This document shows positions 16,341 to 25,849 of a stretch of DNA of 64,000 nt, in pieces. Source of the stretch: Chthoniobacterales bacterium (GTDB lineage: Bacteria > Verrucomicrobiota > Verrucomicrobiia > Chthoniobacterales > JACTMZ01); NCBI GenBank assembly GCA_014879535.1, contig JACSRX010000042.1:1-64000 (forward strand). Reading direction: 5' to 3'. Numbering within the stretch: position 1 is the first letter of the stretch; each line of letters opens with the position of its first letter. Position numbers and translations under genes: made by a program. The notes below the pieces were generated by a model that saw nothing but the letters and a program-made list of their open reading frames with translations, was not told the DNA's origin and ran no database searches.

Positions 16341-17899
16341 GTCCGTGTTTCTTCCGTCCGCCAGCGGCGCACGGCAAGGCGAATCCACCACAAGAACAGC
16401 GCGAGGACGGCGAGGAGGAAAAGGATCGACCAGCGGACGGTGCTGTCCTCGCGGAAGCTCTGCACGTAGCCGCCCACATTCTGCCAGGCCCAGAGGATGA
16501 AGATGGCCAGCAGGTAAACAGGCGAGACGTATTTGATGACGAAGCCGAAGATGCGGGGCACGCGGAAATCGGCGCCCCGGTCGAGCTCCTCGAGCCCGCG
16601 GCGCGGCGTGAAGACCCATCCGAAGATGAACGTCTGCACGCTCGCCAGCAGGAAGATGCAGAATGTGCCGACCCAGAAATCGAAGGTGTCGAGGGCCACG
16701 AGGTTCTTGCTGAACCAGACGACAAAGACGGTTCCGGCGGTGCCGACCCCGCACAGCAGGGCGACGGCGCGGGTGCGGCCGAGCCCGAGGCCTTCCTGCA
16801 GGAAGGCGATCGCAGGCTGCAGCATCGAGAGCGAGCTGGTGATGGCGGCGAGGAAGAGCAGGAAGAACCAAAGGAAACCGACCCAGCGACCCAAGGGCAT
16901 GTATTCGAAGACAAGGGGCAGCGTGTTGAAGCCGAGGGCGAAGGTGCCCCCGACCGCGCCGGCCGCTCCGAGGAAAATGAAGGCGGCCGGGATGGTGATC
17001 ATGCCGCCGAGGGAGACCTCGAAGAACTGGTTGCCCGCGACGGACGTCGTCGCGCTGAGGGCGATGTCGTCCTCGCGCCTCAGGTAGCTCGCGTAGGTGA
17101 TGATCACGCCGAATCCGACGGACAGCGAGAAGAAGATCTGCCCGGCGGCCTCCATCCACATCTTCCCGTTGGCCAGCGACTGCCAGACGGTTTTGTCGCC
17201 GACGTGCAGGTTCCACATCTGGCCGAGGCCGTTGAGGACGTTCAGTTCGGGCCTGGATGGGTCCGGTGTGCCGAGGGTGAGCACGCGGATCAGGACGAGC
17301 ACGGCGCAAAGCGCGAGCAGGGGCATCGCCCAGAGGCAGAACAGCTCGATGCCGCGGGTGAGGCCGCGGTTGATGAGGATGAAGTTCGCCGCGATGCAGA
17401 TCACGAGGAAAACGAGCGGTGCGCCGAGGGGATTGGCGAAGACCGAGGCATTTGCGCCGAGCCCGGTGTAGTCCGAGAAAAATCTCCCGTAGGCGGCCGG
17501 GTCCTTCCCGAGGTCCATCGCGCCGGTGAGGTAATGCCATGCATAGCCCAGACACCACGACTCGATGAACACATAATACATGTAGATGACCACGGGGACG
17601 ATGAGGCCGAGCACGCCGAGGTAAGGCGCGGCTCGATTGCGCCAGAGCAGGCGGAAGATGCCCGGCGCGGAGTGGTGTCCGCGCACCCCGCCGTAGCGCC
17701 CCATCGCCCACTCGGCCCAGGCGAGCGGGAGTCCGAGCAGCAGGAGGGCGATGAAATACGGGATCATGAAGGTCCCGCCGTCGTATTTCGCGGCGAGACC
17801 CGGGAAGCGCAGGAAGTTGCCCAAGCCGACCGCGCTGCCGGTCACCGCGAGGATCACGCCGATCCGCGTGGACCAGTTCTCCTGCGGCGGGCGGCTCAT
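16337..17899 (-). CDS. Sodium-dependent amino acid transporter (NSS/SNF family)
   Basis: The start is the ATG giving MSRPPQENWSTRIGVILAVTGSAVGLGNFLRFPGLAA (520 residues); the track start is a TTG further upstream. GSAVGLGNFLRFP is the NSS signature around the first helix, which forms the sodium and substrate site in LeuT-fold transporters. About 12 hydrophobic segments are visible. The substrate is likely a neutral amino acid; the small MetS-like partner suggests methionine or alanine. It is followed on the same strand by the MetS-like gene and preceded by gpmA. Confidence 0.88.
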   Translation of the reverse strand: MSRPPQENWSTRIGVILAVTGSAVGLGNFLRFPGLAAKYDGGTFMIPYFIALLLLGLPLAWAEWAMGRYGGVRGHHSAPGIFRLLWRNRAAPYLGVLGLIVPVVIYMYYVFIESWCLGYAWHYLTGAMDLGKDPAAYGRFFSDYTGLGANASVFANPLGAPLVFLVICIAANFILINRGLTRGIELFCLWAMPLLALCAVLVLIRVLTLGTPDPSRPELNVLNGLGQMWNLHVGDKTVWQSLANGKMWMEAAGQIFFSLSVGFGVIITYASYLRREDDIALSATTSVAGNQFFEVSLGGMITIPAAFIFLGAAGAVGGTFALGFNTLPLVFEYMPLGRWVGFLWFFLLFLAAITSSLSMLQPAIAFLQEGLGLGRTRAVALLCGVGTAGTVFVVWFSKNLVALDTFDFWVGTFCIFLLASVQTFIFGWVFTPRRGLEELDRGADFRVPRIFGFVIKYVSPVYLLAIFILWAWQNVGGYVQSFREDSTVRWSILFLLAVLALFLWWIRLAVRRWRTEETRT

Positions 17900-17909
17900 G
17901 CGCGACGGA

Positions 17910-18656
17910 CTACTTGGCCTTCCCCTGCGAGGCGACGGCGGCCATCGCGGCGGCAATCGCCTCCTGGTCTCCGAGGTAATGGTGGCCCGTGGGCTTGAGG
18001 TCCGCGTCCAGCTCGTAAACCAGAGGCACGCCGGTCGGGATGTTGAGCTTGAGCACCTCGTCCTCGGTGAGGTTGTCGAGGTATTTGACCAGCGCGCGCA
18101 GGGAGTTGCCGTGCGCGGCGATGACGACTTTCTTGCCCTCGCGCACGCGGGGCGCGATCACCTCGTGCCAGTAGGGAAGGAAGCGGTCCACGGTGTCCTT
18201 GAGACACTCGGTGAGGGGCAACTCGGACTCCGGGACGCCCTTGTAGCGCGGATCGTGGCCGGGCCAGCGCTCGTCGGATTTCTCGAGAGGCGGCGGCGGG
18301 ATGTCGTAGCTGCGGCGCCAGACCAGCACCTGGTCCTCGCCGTATTTGGCCGCGGTCTCGGACTTGTTGAGTCCCTGGAGGGCGCCGTAGTGGCGTTCGT
18401 TGAGACGCCATGTCTTTTCCACGGGGATCCAGAGCTCGTCGAGTTCGTCGAGGACGATCCAGAGCGTGCGCAGGGCGCGCTTGAGCACCGAGCAATAGGC
18501 GAGGTCGAAGGAAAATCCCCCGTTCTTGAGGAGTTCGCCCGCGGTCCTGGCCTCATCCCGGCCCTTGTCGGTGAGGTCCACATCGGTCCATCCGGTGAAG
18601 CGGTTCTCCTTGTTCCACGTGCTTTCGCCGTGCCTGAGCAATACGATTTTGTGCAT
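17910..18656 (-). CDS. gpmA: 2,3-bisphosphoglycerate-dependent phosphoglycerate mutase
   Basis: The start giving [32 protein letters not shown] (248 residues) fits the family exactly; the track ORF adds 21 unsupported residues. The catalytic His lies in LRHGES, the second His in [17 protein letters not shown], and the E in [11 protein letters not shown]. It interconverts 3- and 2-phosphoglycerate in glycolysis in the cytoplasm. It is transcribed away from a second histidine phosphatase gene and lies 10 bases upstream of the NSS transporter gene. Confidence 0.95.
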   Translation of the reverse strand: MHKIVLLRHGESTWNKENRFTGWTDVDLTDKGRDEARTAGELLKNGGFSFDLAYCSVLKRALRTLWIVLDELDELWIPVEKTWRLNERHYGALQGLNKSETAAKYGEDQVLVWRRSYDIPPPPLEKSDERWPGHDPRYKGVPESELPLTECLKDTVDRFLPYWHEVIAPRVREGKKVVIAAHGNSLRALVKYLDNLTEDEVLKLNIPTGVPLVYELDADLKPTGHHYLGDQEAIAAAMAAVASQGKAK

Positions 18657-18684
18657 AAAATTCGGGAGGCGCGCGGTGCGCGGG

Positions 18685-18712
18685 TTGCAATCCTCCGGCC
18701 GCCGTCTATACG
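18685..18712 (+). promoter_or_regulatory. Predicted promoter of the histidine phosphatase gene
   Basis: TTGCAA and TATACG are 16 bases apart, about 38 bases before the ATG at 18751, in the divergent gap with gpmA. Confidence 0.35.
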
Positions 18713-18750
18713 GAATCACCCCGCGTCAGGCAAGGCCGCGGGGACTTTTC

Positions 18751-19392
18751 ATGAAAACATTGTATTTCGTCCGCCATGGTGAGACCGGCCACAACGCCGC
18801 CGGTCTGACCATGGGTCAGATGGATGTTCCGCTGAATGCGAAGGGGGAGGCGCAGGCTGCCCAGACAGCCGCGTGGCTGCGGCGCCACCCGATCAGCCGC
18901 ATCGTCAGCAGTGACCTTGGGCGAGCCATGGCGACCGCCGCGCCGCTGGCGTCGGCGCTGGGTCTTGCGGTCGTGCCCGAGCCGCGGTTGCGCGAGTTGT
19001 CATTCGGCATTTTCGAGGGTCGCGCCATCGCGGACTGCGAGCGGGAGAACCCGGAGATCGTGGCGCGCTGGCGTTCGGGGGATTTCGATTTCGCGCCGCC
19101 CGGCGGGGAGACGCGGCGCTCGCTCATGGTGCGGACGCGGAGTGTGCTGGCGGAGCTGCTGGCGTCGGAGGAGGAGCACATCGCGGTGTTCACCCACGGT
19201 GGCACGCTCAATGCGCTGCACACGCACCTGGTGGAGGACGGGAATCCGGCTCCGCGGGACCACATCCACCGCGTGTTCCGTTTCCACAACGCCTCGGTGA
19301 GCATGGCCGCTCACGCCGGCGACCAGTGGCGCTTCCTCGTGGTGAACTCGACGTTCCACCTCGACGAGGAGCCGCGCCAGCTGCTGCACTGA
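18751..19392 (+). CDS. Histidine phosphatase family protein (phosphoglycerate mutase-like)
   Basis: The start is MKTLYFVRHGETGHNAAGLTMGQMDVPL (213 residues). The RHG motif carries the phospho-accepting His. SSDLGRAMATAAPLA and ELSFGIFEGRAIADCE are typical of the cofactor-independent phosphatases related to CobC and fructose-2,6-bisphosphatase, and the second His is in VFTHGGTLNALHTHLV. The substrate cannot be told from sequence. It lies head to head with gpmA, a member of the same superfamily, and converges with the AGCS carrier gene. Confidence 0.88.
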   Translation: MKTLYFVRHGETGHNAAGLTMGQMDVPLNAKGEAQAAQTAAWLRRHPISRIVSSDLGRAMATAAPLASALGLAVVPEPRLRELSFGIFEGRAIADCERENPEIVARWRSGDFDFAPPGGETRRSLMVRTRSVLAELLASEEEHIAVFTHGGTLNALHTHLVEDGNPAPRDHIHRVFRFHNASVSMAAHAGDQWRFLVVNSTFHLDEEPRQLLH

Positions 19393-19397
19393 GCGGC

Positions 19398-20771
19398 TTA
19401 CCGGAACGTTTCCGGGTCGTTCAGCCAGGTCTTCGACTCGCGGGCGATCAGGCCCGAGAGGAGGAGGATGGAAAGCAGGTTCGGAACGGCCATGAGGGCG
19501 TTGGCCGAGTCGGAGAAGTTGATGATGAGCGAACTCGGGAAGGTGGCGCCAAGGAAGACGGCGAGCACCCAGAGCCAGCGGTAAACCGGCACGAGGTGCA
19601 ACCCGCCCAGGTATTCCATCGCCTTTTCGCCGTAATACGACCAGCCGATGAGCGTCGAGAACACGAAGGTGATCAGGCCGAGGGCAAGGATGGGTTCGCC
19701 GATGTGGGGAATGGTTTCGAAAGCCTTGTGCGTCATCGCGGCGCCGGTGGATCCGCTGTTCCATGCGCCCGTGACGACAAGCGCAAGGCCGGTGAGCAGG
19801 CAGACGACCACGGTGTCCCAGAAGGTCCCCGTCATGGAAACCAGCGCCTGCTGGGCGGGATTGCGGCTGCGCGCCGCGGCCGCGGCGATGGGGGCGCTGC
19901 CGAGTCCGGATTCGTTGGAGAAGAGGCCGCGTTTCACGCCGGCCTGGATGACGGCACCCAAGGCGCCGCCGGCGAGGGCGTGTCCACTGAACGCGTCGGT
20001 GAGAATGAGGGCGATGGCCCCGGGAATTTTGTCCCAGAAGACTGCGAGGATGGCCAGGCATCCCAGCACGTAGGCGAGCACCATGAAGGGCACGAGGACC
20101 TGGCAGACGCGGGCGATGGACTTGATGCCGCCGATCAGCACCAATCCCGTGGCGGCCGCCATGACCAATCCGCACACGATACGCACGGGCATCTGGGCGG
20201 TGCCTTCGGGGACCAGTTCGAGCACGCTCTGGGTGACGGCTTTTCCTTGGAACATGTTGCCGATGCCGAAGGCGGCGATGACGGTGAACACGGCGAAGAG
20301 CACCCCGAGCCACTTCATCTTGAGTCCGCGCTCCAGCACATACATCGGTCCGCCGGACATCTCGCCCCTTTCGTTCTTCACCCGGAACTGCAGCGAGAGG
20401 AGGGCCTCGGCGTATTTGGTGGCGATGCCGAGGACTCCCGTAATCCACATCCAGAACACGGCGCCGGGTCCGCCCGCGCCGATGGCCACGGCGACCCCCA
20501 CGATGTTGCCCGCGCCGACGGTGGCGGCCAGCGCGGTGGCGAGCGCGCCGAACGGGCTCACGTCGCCCTCGGAACCGCGTTCCGAACGGAATGTGAGCCG
20601 GATGCCCTGGAAGAGCCAGCGTTGGATGCCCAGACGGAACGTGAGGTAAAGGTGCGTTCCGACCAGAAGGATGAGGAGTGGCGGCCCCCACAGTTGCCCG
20701 CTCAGCCAGTCGAAGAACGTGGTGAGCTTGTCGAGCGCCGGCAGCACGAAGGCGGTTGGGAGCGTGTTCAT
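19398..20771 (-). CDS. Sodium:alanine symporter family protein (AGCS, AlsT-like)
   Basis: The likely start is MNTLPTAFVLPALDKLTTFFDWLSG (457 residues); MALPTRF and a TTG further upstream are alternatives. The family motif GAGNIVGVAVAIGAGGPGAVFWMW and the downstream ALLSLQFRVKNERGEMSGGPMYV are diagnostic of alanine/glycine:cation symporters. Around ten membrane helices are visible. It imports alanine or glycine with sodium. It is followed upstream on the same strand by a LivK-type binding protein gene, but the transport systems are unrelated. Confidence 0.92.
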   Translation of the reverse strand: MNTLPTAFVLPALDKLTTFFDWLSGQLWGPPLLILLVGTHLYLTFRLGIQRWLFQGIRLTFRSERGSEGDVSPFGALATALAATVGAGNIVGVAVAIGAGGPGAVFWMWITGVLGIATKYAEALLSLQFRVKNERGEMSGGPMYVLERGLKMKWLGVLFAVFTVIAAFGIGNMFQGKAVTQSVLELVPEGTAQMPVRIVCGLVMAAATGLVLIGGIKSIARVCQVLVPFMVLAYVLGCLAILAVFWDKIPGAIALILTDAFSGHALAGGALGAVIQAGVKRGLFSNESGLGSAPIAAAAARSRNPAQQALVSMTGTFWDTVVVCLLTGLALVVTGAWNSGSTGAAMTHKAFETIPHIGEPILALGLITFVFSTLIGWSYYGEKAMEYLGGLHLVPVYRWLWVLAVFLGATFPSSLIINFSDSANALMAVPNLLSILLLSGLIARESKTWLNDPETFR

Positions 20772-20837
20772 TGCGAAGCGTGTAGGGAGTGCCATCCCAT
20801 GGCGCAATGTTTTTCACCCTCCCGCAGGGCGGCCGGG

Positions 20838-22040
20838 TCAGGGCTCCGCGTTGGTCACCCAGACGAGGGCCCCGTCCTTGATCTGGAGTATGGACGCGCT
20901 CTTGATCGGATCGCCGGAGCCGGGCTCGAACGAGATGGAGCCGGTGACCCCCGGGAAACTGCGGATCTGTGCAAGGGCTTCACGCAGGGCTTCGCGGTTG
21001 TTGCGTCCGGCCTTGTGCAGGGCGCCGACGAGGAGACTGCAGGCGTCGTAGGTGAGGGCGGCGACGTCGTCCGGCTGTTGCCCGAACATGGATTCGTAGG
21101 CGGCCACGAACCTTTTGACTTCGTCGGTCGACGCCTCGGACGAGAAGTGCTTGCAGAAATACGACCCGTCGAGATCGGCGCCCCCGAGCCGGGCGAGATC
21201 CGGAGATGTCCATGCGTCGGTGCCGAGGAACGGCGAGGAGATGCCGAGCGCCCGCGCTTGGCGGACGATCGGGGGAACCTCGTTGTAGTAGGCCGGCAGG
21301 AAGATGACATCGGGTGCCGCCTCGCGCACCGCGGTGAGCTGGGGGAGGAGGTCGGCGTCGTTGGCCTCGTAGCTCTGGAAGGCGGTGATCTGTCCGCCCC
21401 CGGCGGTGAAGGCGTCGCGGAAGAGCGCGGCCTGCTCCCGTGCGGGGTCGGCCTGGTCGTCGTAGAGGACGGCGGCAGTTTTCGCGCCGAGGTCCCGGAG
21501 GGCGAAGCCGGCGAGAACGCGGGCCTGGAACAAATCCGTCATGCACCCCCGGAAGACGTAGCGTTTGGGCACCCCGGCGGTTGCGTCGATCGTGGTTCGC
21601 GGGTCGGTGGACCACGGGGAGATCAGCACGGTCTTGAGCCCCTCGGCGATGCGGCCCGACGGGATGGCGCAGGCGCTGGAGTTGGGGCCGACGATGGCGA
21701 CCACTTCGTTGCGGAGGATGAGTTGCTGGGTGATCTCGGCGGCCTGATTCGGTTTGGCGGCGTTGTCGCGCAGGATCGGCTCGGCGGGAACCGGTCCGTC
21801 GGGGAAGGGAACACCGCCTGCGTCGTTCAACTGCTGGAAAAACAACTGCGAGGCGTTCTTCCCCGAGGTTCCGACGGTCGGAATGTCCCCGGTCAGTTCG
21901 AGGTTCAACCCGATCCTCACCGTATTCACGGGTGCGGAACGGTTGCATCCGGCTGCGAGGAGGATGAACGCCGTCGCGGTGCAGCAAAGGCGGATCCCGG
22001 CTTTGCGGAGGAGGGTGGATCTGGCGCCCGGGATTGTCAC
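20838..22040 (-). CDS. Branched-chain amino acid/urea-type ABC substrate-binding lipoprotein (LivK-like)
   Basis: The best start is a GTG (VTIPGARSTLLRKAGIRLCC..), giving 400 residues with a lipoprotein signal (FILLAAGCNRS). The mature part begins NTVRIGLNLELTGDIPTVGTSGKNASQLFFQQLN, typical of type I periplasmic binding proteins of the Leu/Ile/Val family. GPNSSACAIPSGRIAEGL and VIFLPAYYNEVPPIVRQARALG follow. No permease or ATPase genes lie nearby, so it is an orphan binding protein or works with a distant transporter. A second lipoprotein gene lies 17 bases upstream. Confidence 0.85.
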   Translation of the reverse strand: MTIPGARSTLLRKAGIRLCCTATAFILLAAGCNRSAPVNTVRIGLNLELTGDIPTVGTSGKNASQLFFQQLNDAGGVPFPDGPVPAEPILRDNAAKPNQAAEITQQLILRNEVVAIVGPNSSACAIPSGRIAEGLKTVLISPWSTDPRTTIDATAGVPKRYVFRGCMTDLFQARVLAGFALRDLGAKTAAVLYDDQADPAREQAALFRDAFTAGGGQITAFQSYEANDADLLPQLTAVREAAPDVIFLPAYYNEVPPIVRQARALGISSPFLGTDAWTSPDLARLGGADLDGSYFCKHFSSEASTDEVKRFVAAYESMFGQQPDDVAALTYDACSLLVGALHKAGRNNREALREALAQIRSFPGVTGSISFEPGSGDPIKSASILQIKDGALVWVTNAEP

Positions 22041-22057
22041 GGCCTGGGAAAGTTGGC

Positions 22058-22528
22058 CTACAGGGGCGGTGCGAGCACGCGGACCCTCGGGTCGAGCACC
22101 CGGCGCTCGGCGAAAATCATCGGCGGGCTCGCCGAGACGAGTTCGTAACCGGTCAGCACGAACTCCGGATAAAACCTGTTGCTGGCCGGCTCGTAAACCT
22201 GGCCTCCGGTGAAGCGTCCCTGCAGCCGGTATTCGTGGTTGTTGTCGCTGCCGAGCGTCCCGGCCTGACGGTCCGGGGCGAGCTTGGTGTTCTCGTTCAT
22301 CATCACGAGCTGGGCGCTCTTCCACGGTTCGCCCGGTCGCCGCACCCAGCCCCACATTTTGTAGTCCTTTTTGAAATACCGGCGTCCGATGAAATAACTG
22401 CCCGGTGCCTCGGCGGCGATCGCGGCGGCCACGGCGGGATCGACCCGCTGCATGGTGGTGGTTTCGCAACCGGCTGCGCCCAGCAGCGCAACCGCCAGAA
22501 TGAGTCTCGTCCAGAATGCCCGTCGCAT
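22058..22528 (-). CDS. Putative lipoprotein of unknown function
   Basis: The start MRRAFWTRLILAVALLGAAGCETTTMQRVDP gives a 156-residue lipoprotein (lipobox LGAAGC). The track's 519-residue ORF is an extension antisense to rlmN. The mature part has GSYFIGRRYFKKDYKMWGWVRRPGEPW and ends in a beta-rich region (EYRLQGRFTGGQVYEPASNRFYPEFVLTGYEL). I do not recognise a family. It is divergent from rlmN and probably cotranscribed with the LivK-like gene. Confidence 0.75.
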   Translation of the reverse strand: MRRAFWTRLILAVALLGAAGCETTTMQRVDPAVAAAIAAEAPGSYFIGRRYFKKDYKMWGWVRRPGEPWKSAQLVMMNENTKLAPDRQAGTLGSDNNHEYRLQGRFTGGQVYEPASNRFYPEFVLTGYELVSASPPMIFAERRVLDPRVRVLAPPL

Positions 22529-22630
22529 GGGCCACACCGTAGATTTCCCGCGTCCGGGGTCAAGGCCGGCTGTGCGCGCCGGCTGGTGTCGGGGCTCCTG
22601 CCGTGGCATGGTGCGGGGGTGATTCCATTG

Positions 22631-23692
22631 ATGGGACAGACGCTGGCCTCCCTGACCGGCGAGTTGGGCGTGCTCGGGCACAAGCCCTACCGGGCGCGGC
22701 AGGTTCTCGACTGGGTCTATGAAAAGCGCGTCGCGGATTTCGCCTCCATGACCGACCTGCCGTCCGCCCTGCGGGGGCAGTTGGCGGAGCGGTTCCCCGC
22801 GGAGAAACTCGAACAGGTGCGGATGAGCGGGTCCGGGGACACGACCCGCAAGTTCCTCTTCCGTCTCCCCGACGGACAGTTCATCGAGAGCGTGCTCATC
22901 CCGGCGTCGCCCGCGCTCTACGGCGAGACATCCGACCGGCGCACGCTCTGCGTCTCCACGCAGGTCGGCTGCGCCTACGGGTGCAAATTCTGCGCCAGCG
23001 GGCTCCGCGGATGGAAACGCAACCTCGCGCCCGGAGAGATCACGGCCCAGGTTTTCCATGTCGAGAAAGCCGCGGGCGAGCGGGTGGACAACATCGTCTT
23101 CATGGGCATGGGCGAGCCGCTGGCGAATTACGCCAACCTGGCCACGGCCATCGAGATTCTGAACGCGCCGTGGGGGTTCGAGATCGGGGCGCGGCACATC
23201 ACCGTTTCCACCAGCGGCCTCGCGCCGCAGATCCGGAAGCTCGCGGAGCACCCGGTGCCGGTGCGTCTTGCCATCTCCCTGCACGGGGCGACCGACGAGG
23301 TGCGCGGGCAGATCATGCCTGTGAACAAAAAATATCCGCTCGCGGAGCTGTTCGATGCGTGCGCGCATTTCACCTCGCGGCGCAAGCAGAAGCTCGGCTT
23401 CGAATACATCCTCATTGCCGGGGTGAACGACGCGCCGGAGCAGGCGCGGCTCCTGGCCATGCACGCGCGCCGGCTCAACGCCAAGGTCAACCTGATCCCC
23501 TACAACACCGTCGAGGGCCTGTCGTGGGAACGCCCGTCCACCGCGCGGCAGCAGGAATTCGTGCGCGCCGTGCGTGCCGGCGGGGTGGTCGCGACGATCC
23601 GCCGCGAGAAGGGGCACGACATCGATGCCGCCTGCGGTCAGTTGCGCTTGCGCGTGGAGGACGAACTGGCCGCGGCCGGTGTGGTGGCATGA
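22631..23692 (+). CDS. rlmN: Dual-specificity 23S rRNA/tRNA methyltransferase RlmN
   Basis: This radical-SAM enzyme makes 2-methyladenosine at 23S rRNA A2503 and tRNA A37. The [4Fe-4S] motif CxxxCxxC is in GCAYGCKFCASG. The N-terminal domain (YRARQVLDWVYEKRVADFASMTDLP), GMGEPLANYANL and the acceptor region (GVVATIRREKGHDIDAACGQL, containing the conserved Cys) are intact. I use ATG 22631, with GGGGGTG about eight bases upstream; a GTG at 22619 is an alternative. The stop overlaps the next ATG. Confidence 0.95.
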   Translation: MGQTLASLTGELGVLGHKPYRARQVLDWVYEKRVADFASMTDLPSALRGQLAERFPAEKLEQVRMSGSGDTTRKFLFRLPDGQFIESVLIPASPALYGETSDRRTLCVSTQVGCAYGCKFCASGLRGWKRNLAPGEITAQVFHVEKAAGERVDNIVFMGMGEPLANYANLATAIEILNAPWGFEIGARHITVSTSGLAPQIRKLAEHPVPVRLAISLHGATDEVRGQIMPVNKKYPLAELFDACAHFTSRRKQKLGFEYILIAGVNDAPEQARLLAMHARRLNAKVNLIPYNTVEGLSWERPSTARQQEFVRAVRAGGVVATIRREKGHDIDAACGQLRLRVEDELAAAGVVA

Positions 23693-24495
23693 ACCTCGAC
23701 GAGACCCAGCGGGCCGCGCAGGCCCAATTCGACCGGCAGGCCGCGAGCTATGGCAGCACGCACATCCTCAACGACGTCTCGGACGTCGAGAGCGCGCTCC
23801 ACGGCTTTGCGGCGTCCGAACTCGACCCCGCCTTGGACATCGCCACCGGCGCCGGCCACACGGCGGTCCATCTCGCCGGCCGCGGTTTGGACGTGACGGC
23901 AGCCGACGTGTCCGCGGCCATGCTGGAGCAGACGGAACGTCTGGCATCCGAGCGCGGGGTGCGGCTGCGCACCTCCCGGCATCCGGCCGAGGAGCTGCCC
24001 TACGCGGATGGCAGCTTCGGCCTCGTGACCTGCCGTGTGGCCGCCCACCATTTCAGCAGCGCGCCCTCCTTCCTCGCCGAGGCGCATCGCGTGCTGCGTC
24101 CCGGAGGATGGTTGATGGTCATCGACGGGTCCGCTCCGGATGACGCGCCGGAGGCGGAGGAATGGATCCACCGGGTGGAAAAACTCCGCGACCCGAGCCA
24201 CGGGCGGTTCTTGACGCCCTCGCAATGGCGCGCCGCGGCGACGGCGGCCGGGTTTGACGTGACGCGCTGCGAATGCACGCCGTTCAAACAGCCCGATGTC
24301 GAATGGTATTTCCGCACCGCCGCCACCAGCGATGCCAACCGCACGCAGGTGCTCGACCTCATCGAAAACGCCCCGGAGGAGGCCCGGCGGGTGTTCCACC
24401 TCGGGCGCGAGGACGGGCGGATCGTGTGGTGGTGGCCGCGCCTCACCCTGCTGGCGCAGCGGCGGGAAGTTGCCAAACCCCCCGTCGAAACGTAA
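23689..24495 (+). CDS. Class I SAM-dependent methyltransferase (UbiE/Methyltransf_11 type)
   Basis: The start is the ATG overlapping the rlmN stop (MNLDETQRAAQAQFDRQAASYGSTHIL, 268 residues). The SAM-binding motif I is LDIATGAGHTAVHLAGRG; the post-I acidic residue is in LDVTAADVSAAMLEQTERLA. LPYADGSFGLVTCRVAAHHF and LRPGGWLMVIDGSAP are the later motifs. It resembles small-molecule methyltransferases of the UbiE/arsenite type. The substrate is unknown. Translational coupling with rlmN is likely. Confidence 0.88.
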   Translation: MNLDETQRAAQAQFDRQAASYGSTHILNDVSDVESALHGFAASELDPALDIATGAGHTAVHLAGRGLDVTAADVSAAMLEQTERLASERGVRLRTSRHPAEELPYADGSFGLVTCRVAAHHFSSAPSFLAEAHRVLRPGGWLMVIDGSAPDDAPEAEEWIHRVEKLRDPSHGRFLTPSQWRAAATAAGFDVTRCECTPFKQPDVEWYFRTAATSDANRTQVLDLIENAPEEARRVFHLGREDGRIVWWWPRLTLLAQRREVAKPPVET

Positions 24496-24506
24496 CAATC
24501 CCCCTC

Positions 24507-25754
24507 ATGTCCACCGTCATCGAGTCCCCCGATCCCGCCGCCCGGAGCCGCGCCGTCCTGGAGGATGCGCGCGAGAAAGGCGAGCTGCTCGGCGAGACGC
24601 TGACGATCAACATGGGTCCGTCCCACCCCTCGACACACGGGGTGCTGCGCATCCTGCTCGAGCTCGACGGGGAGATCATCACGAGGGCGGATGCCGACAT
24701 CGGTTACCTGCACCGTGGCGACGAGAAGATCGCGGAGAACATGCAATACAACCAGTTCGTGCCCTACACGGACCGTCTGGACTACCTTGCGCCGCTGGCC
24801 AACAACGTCGCCTATGCGCTCGCCGTCGAGAAGCTGATGGGCTGGCGTCTTCCGCCGCGCGGTGAGGCGATCCGCGTGCTTTGCTGCGAGCTGGCCCGCA
24901 TTTCGTCCCACCTGCTCGGCATCGGATGCTACGCGATGGACATCGGCGCCATGTCCGTCTTCCTCTACACGTTCCGTCACCGCGAGGTGATCTACAACCT
25001 CAGCGAGCAGTTGACCGGCGCGCGCTTCACCACGTCCTTCACGCGCATCGGCGGCATGACGCACGACATGCCGGATGGTTTCGACCGGCAGGTGCGGGCG
25101 TTCATCGACGACCTCCTGCCCAGCCTCGACGAGGTGGACAAGCTCCTCACCCGGAATCCCATCTGGCTCGACCGCACACGCGATGTCGGCATCATCACCA
25201 AGGAGGACGCCATCGCCTACGGCCTCACCGGACCGAACCTGCGCGGCTCCGGGGTGGACCACGACCTGCGCAAGGTCCATCCGTATCTCGGCTACGAGCA
25301 ATACGAGTTTGATGTCCCCGTGGGCACCGTCGGGGATTGCTTCGACCGTTATCTGGTCCGCATGGAAGAGATCCGCCAGAGCGTGCGCATCCTCACGCAG
25401 GTTCTCGACCGCATGCCCTCGGGGCCGATTCATGTGGACGACCCGAAGAACGTCCTTCCGCCGAAGACCGATGTGATGACGAAAATGGAGGAACTCATCC
25501 ACCAGTTCATCATCACGACGCAGGGCATCGACGCCCCCGTCGGCGAGGTTTACTTCGGCGCCGAGAACCCGAAGGGCGAGCTCGGGTTCTACATCAACAG
25601 CCAGGGCGGGGGGGTTCCCTACCGCCTCAAGATCCGCGCCCCGTCCTTCGCCAACCTCAGCATCCTGCAGCTCATCCTGCCCGGACACTACGTGAGCGAC
25701 GTGCCCGCCATCCTCGGCAGCATCGATTTCGTGATGGGCGAGTGCGACAGGTAG
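24507..25754 (+). CDS. nuoD: NADH-quinone oxidoreductase subunit D
   Basis: The start is MSTVIESPDPAARSRAVLEDARE (415 residues). The 49-kDa subunit signature is clear: INMGPSHPSTHGVLR, GYLHRGDEKIAE, YTDRLDYLAPLANN, and the C-terminal GSIDFVMGECDR. It forms part of the quinone-binding site of complex I. No other nuo gene is within the window: the neighbours are a methyltransferase upstream and an HPr-like gene downstream on the other strand. Either this copy belongs to a scattered complex I or it is an isolated paralogue. Confidence 0.95.
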   Translation: MSTVIESPDPAARSRAVLEDAREKGELLGETLTINMGPSHPSTHGVLRILLELDGEIITRADADIGYLHRGDEKIAENMQYNQFVPYTDRLDYLAPLANNVAYALAVEKLMGWRLPPRGEAIRVLCCELARISSHLLGIGCYAMDIGAMSVFLYTFRHREVIYNLSEQLTGARFTTSFTRIGGMTHDMPDGFDRQVRAFIDDLLPSLDEVDKLLTRNPIWLDRTRDVGIITKEDAIAYGLTGPNLRGSGVDHDLRKVHPYLGYEQYEFDVPVGTVGDCFDRYLVRMEEIRQSVRILTQVLDRMPSGPIHVDDPKNVLPPKTDVMTKMEELIHQFIITTQGIDAPVGEVYFGAENPKGELGFYINSQGGGVPYRLKIRAPSFANLSILQLILPGHYVSDVPAILGSIDFVMGECDR

Positions 25755-25849
25755 GAGCTTGGTTCGGGCGGGGAAGCCGCGGTCCGCTGATGACTGAAAA
25801 AGCATCCCGGCCGGTCGGGGACGCCCGGCCCCACCTTTGGCGGGAGTAT

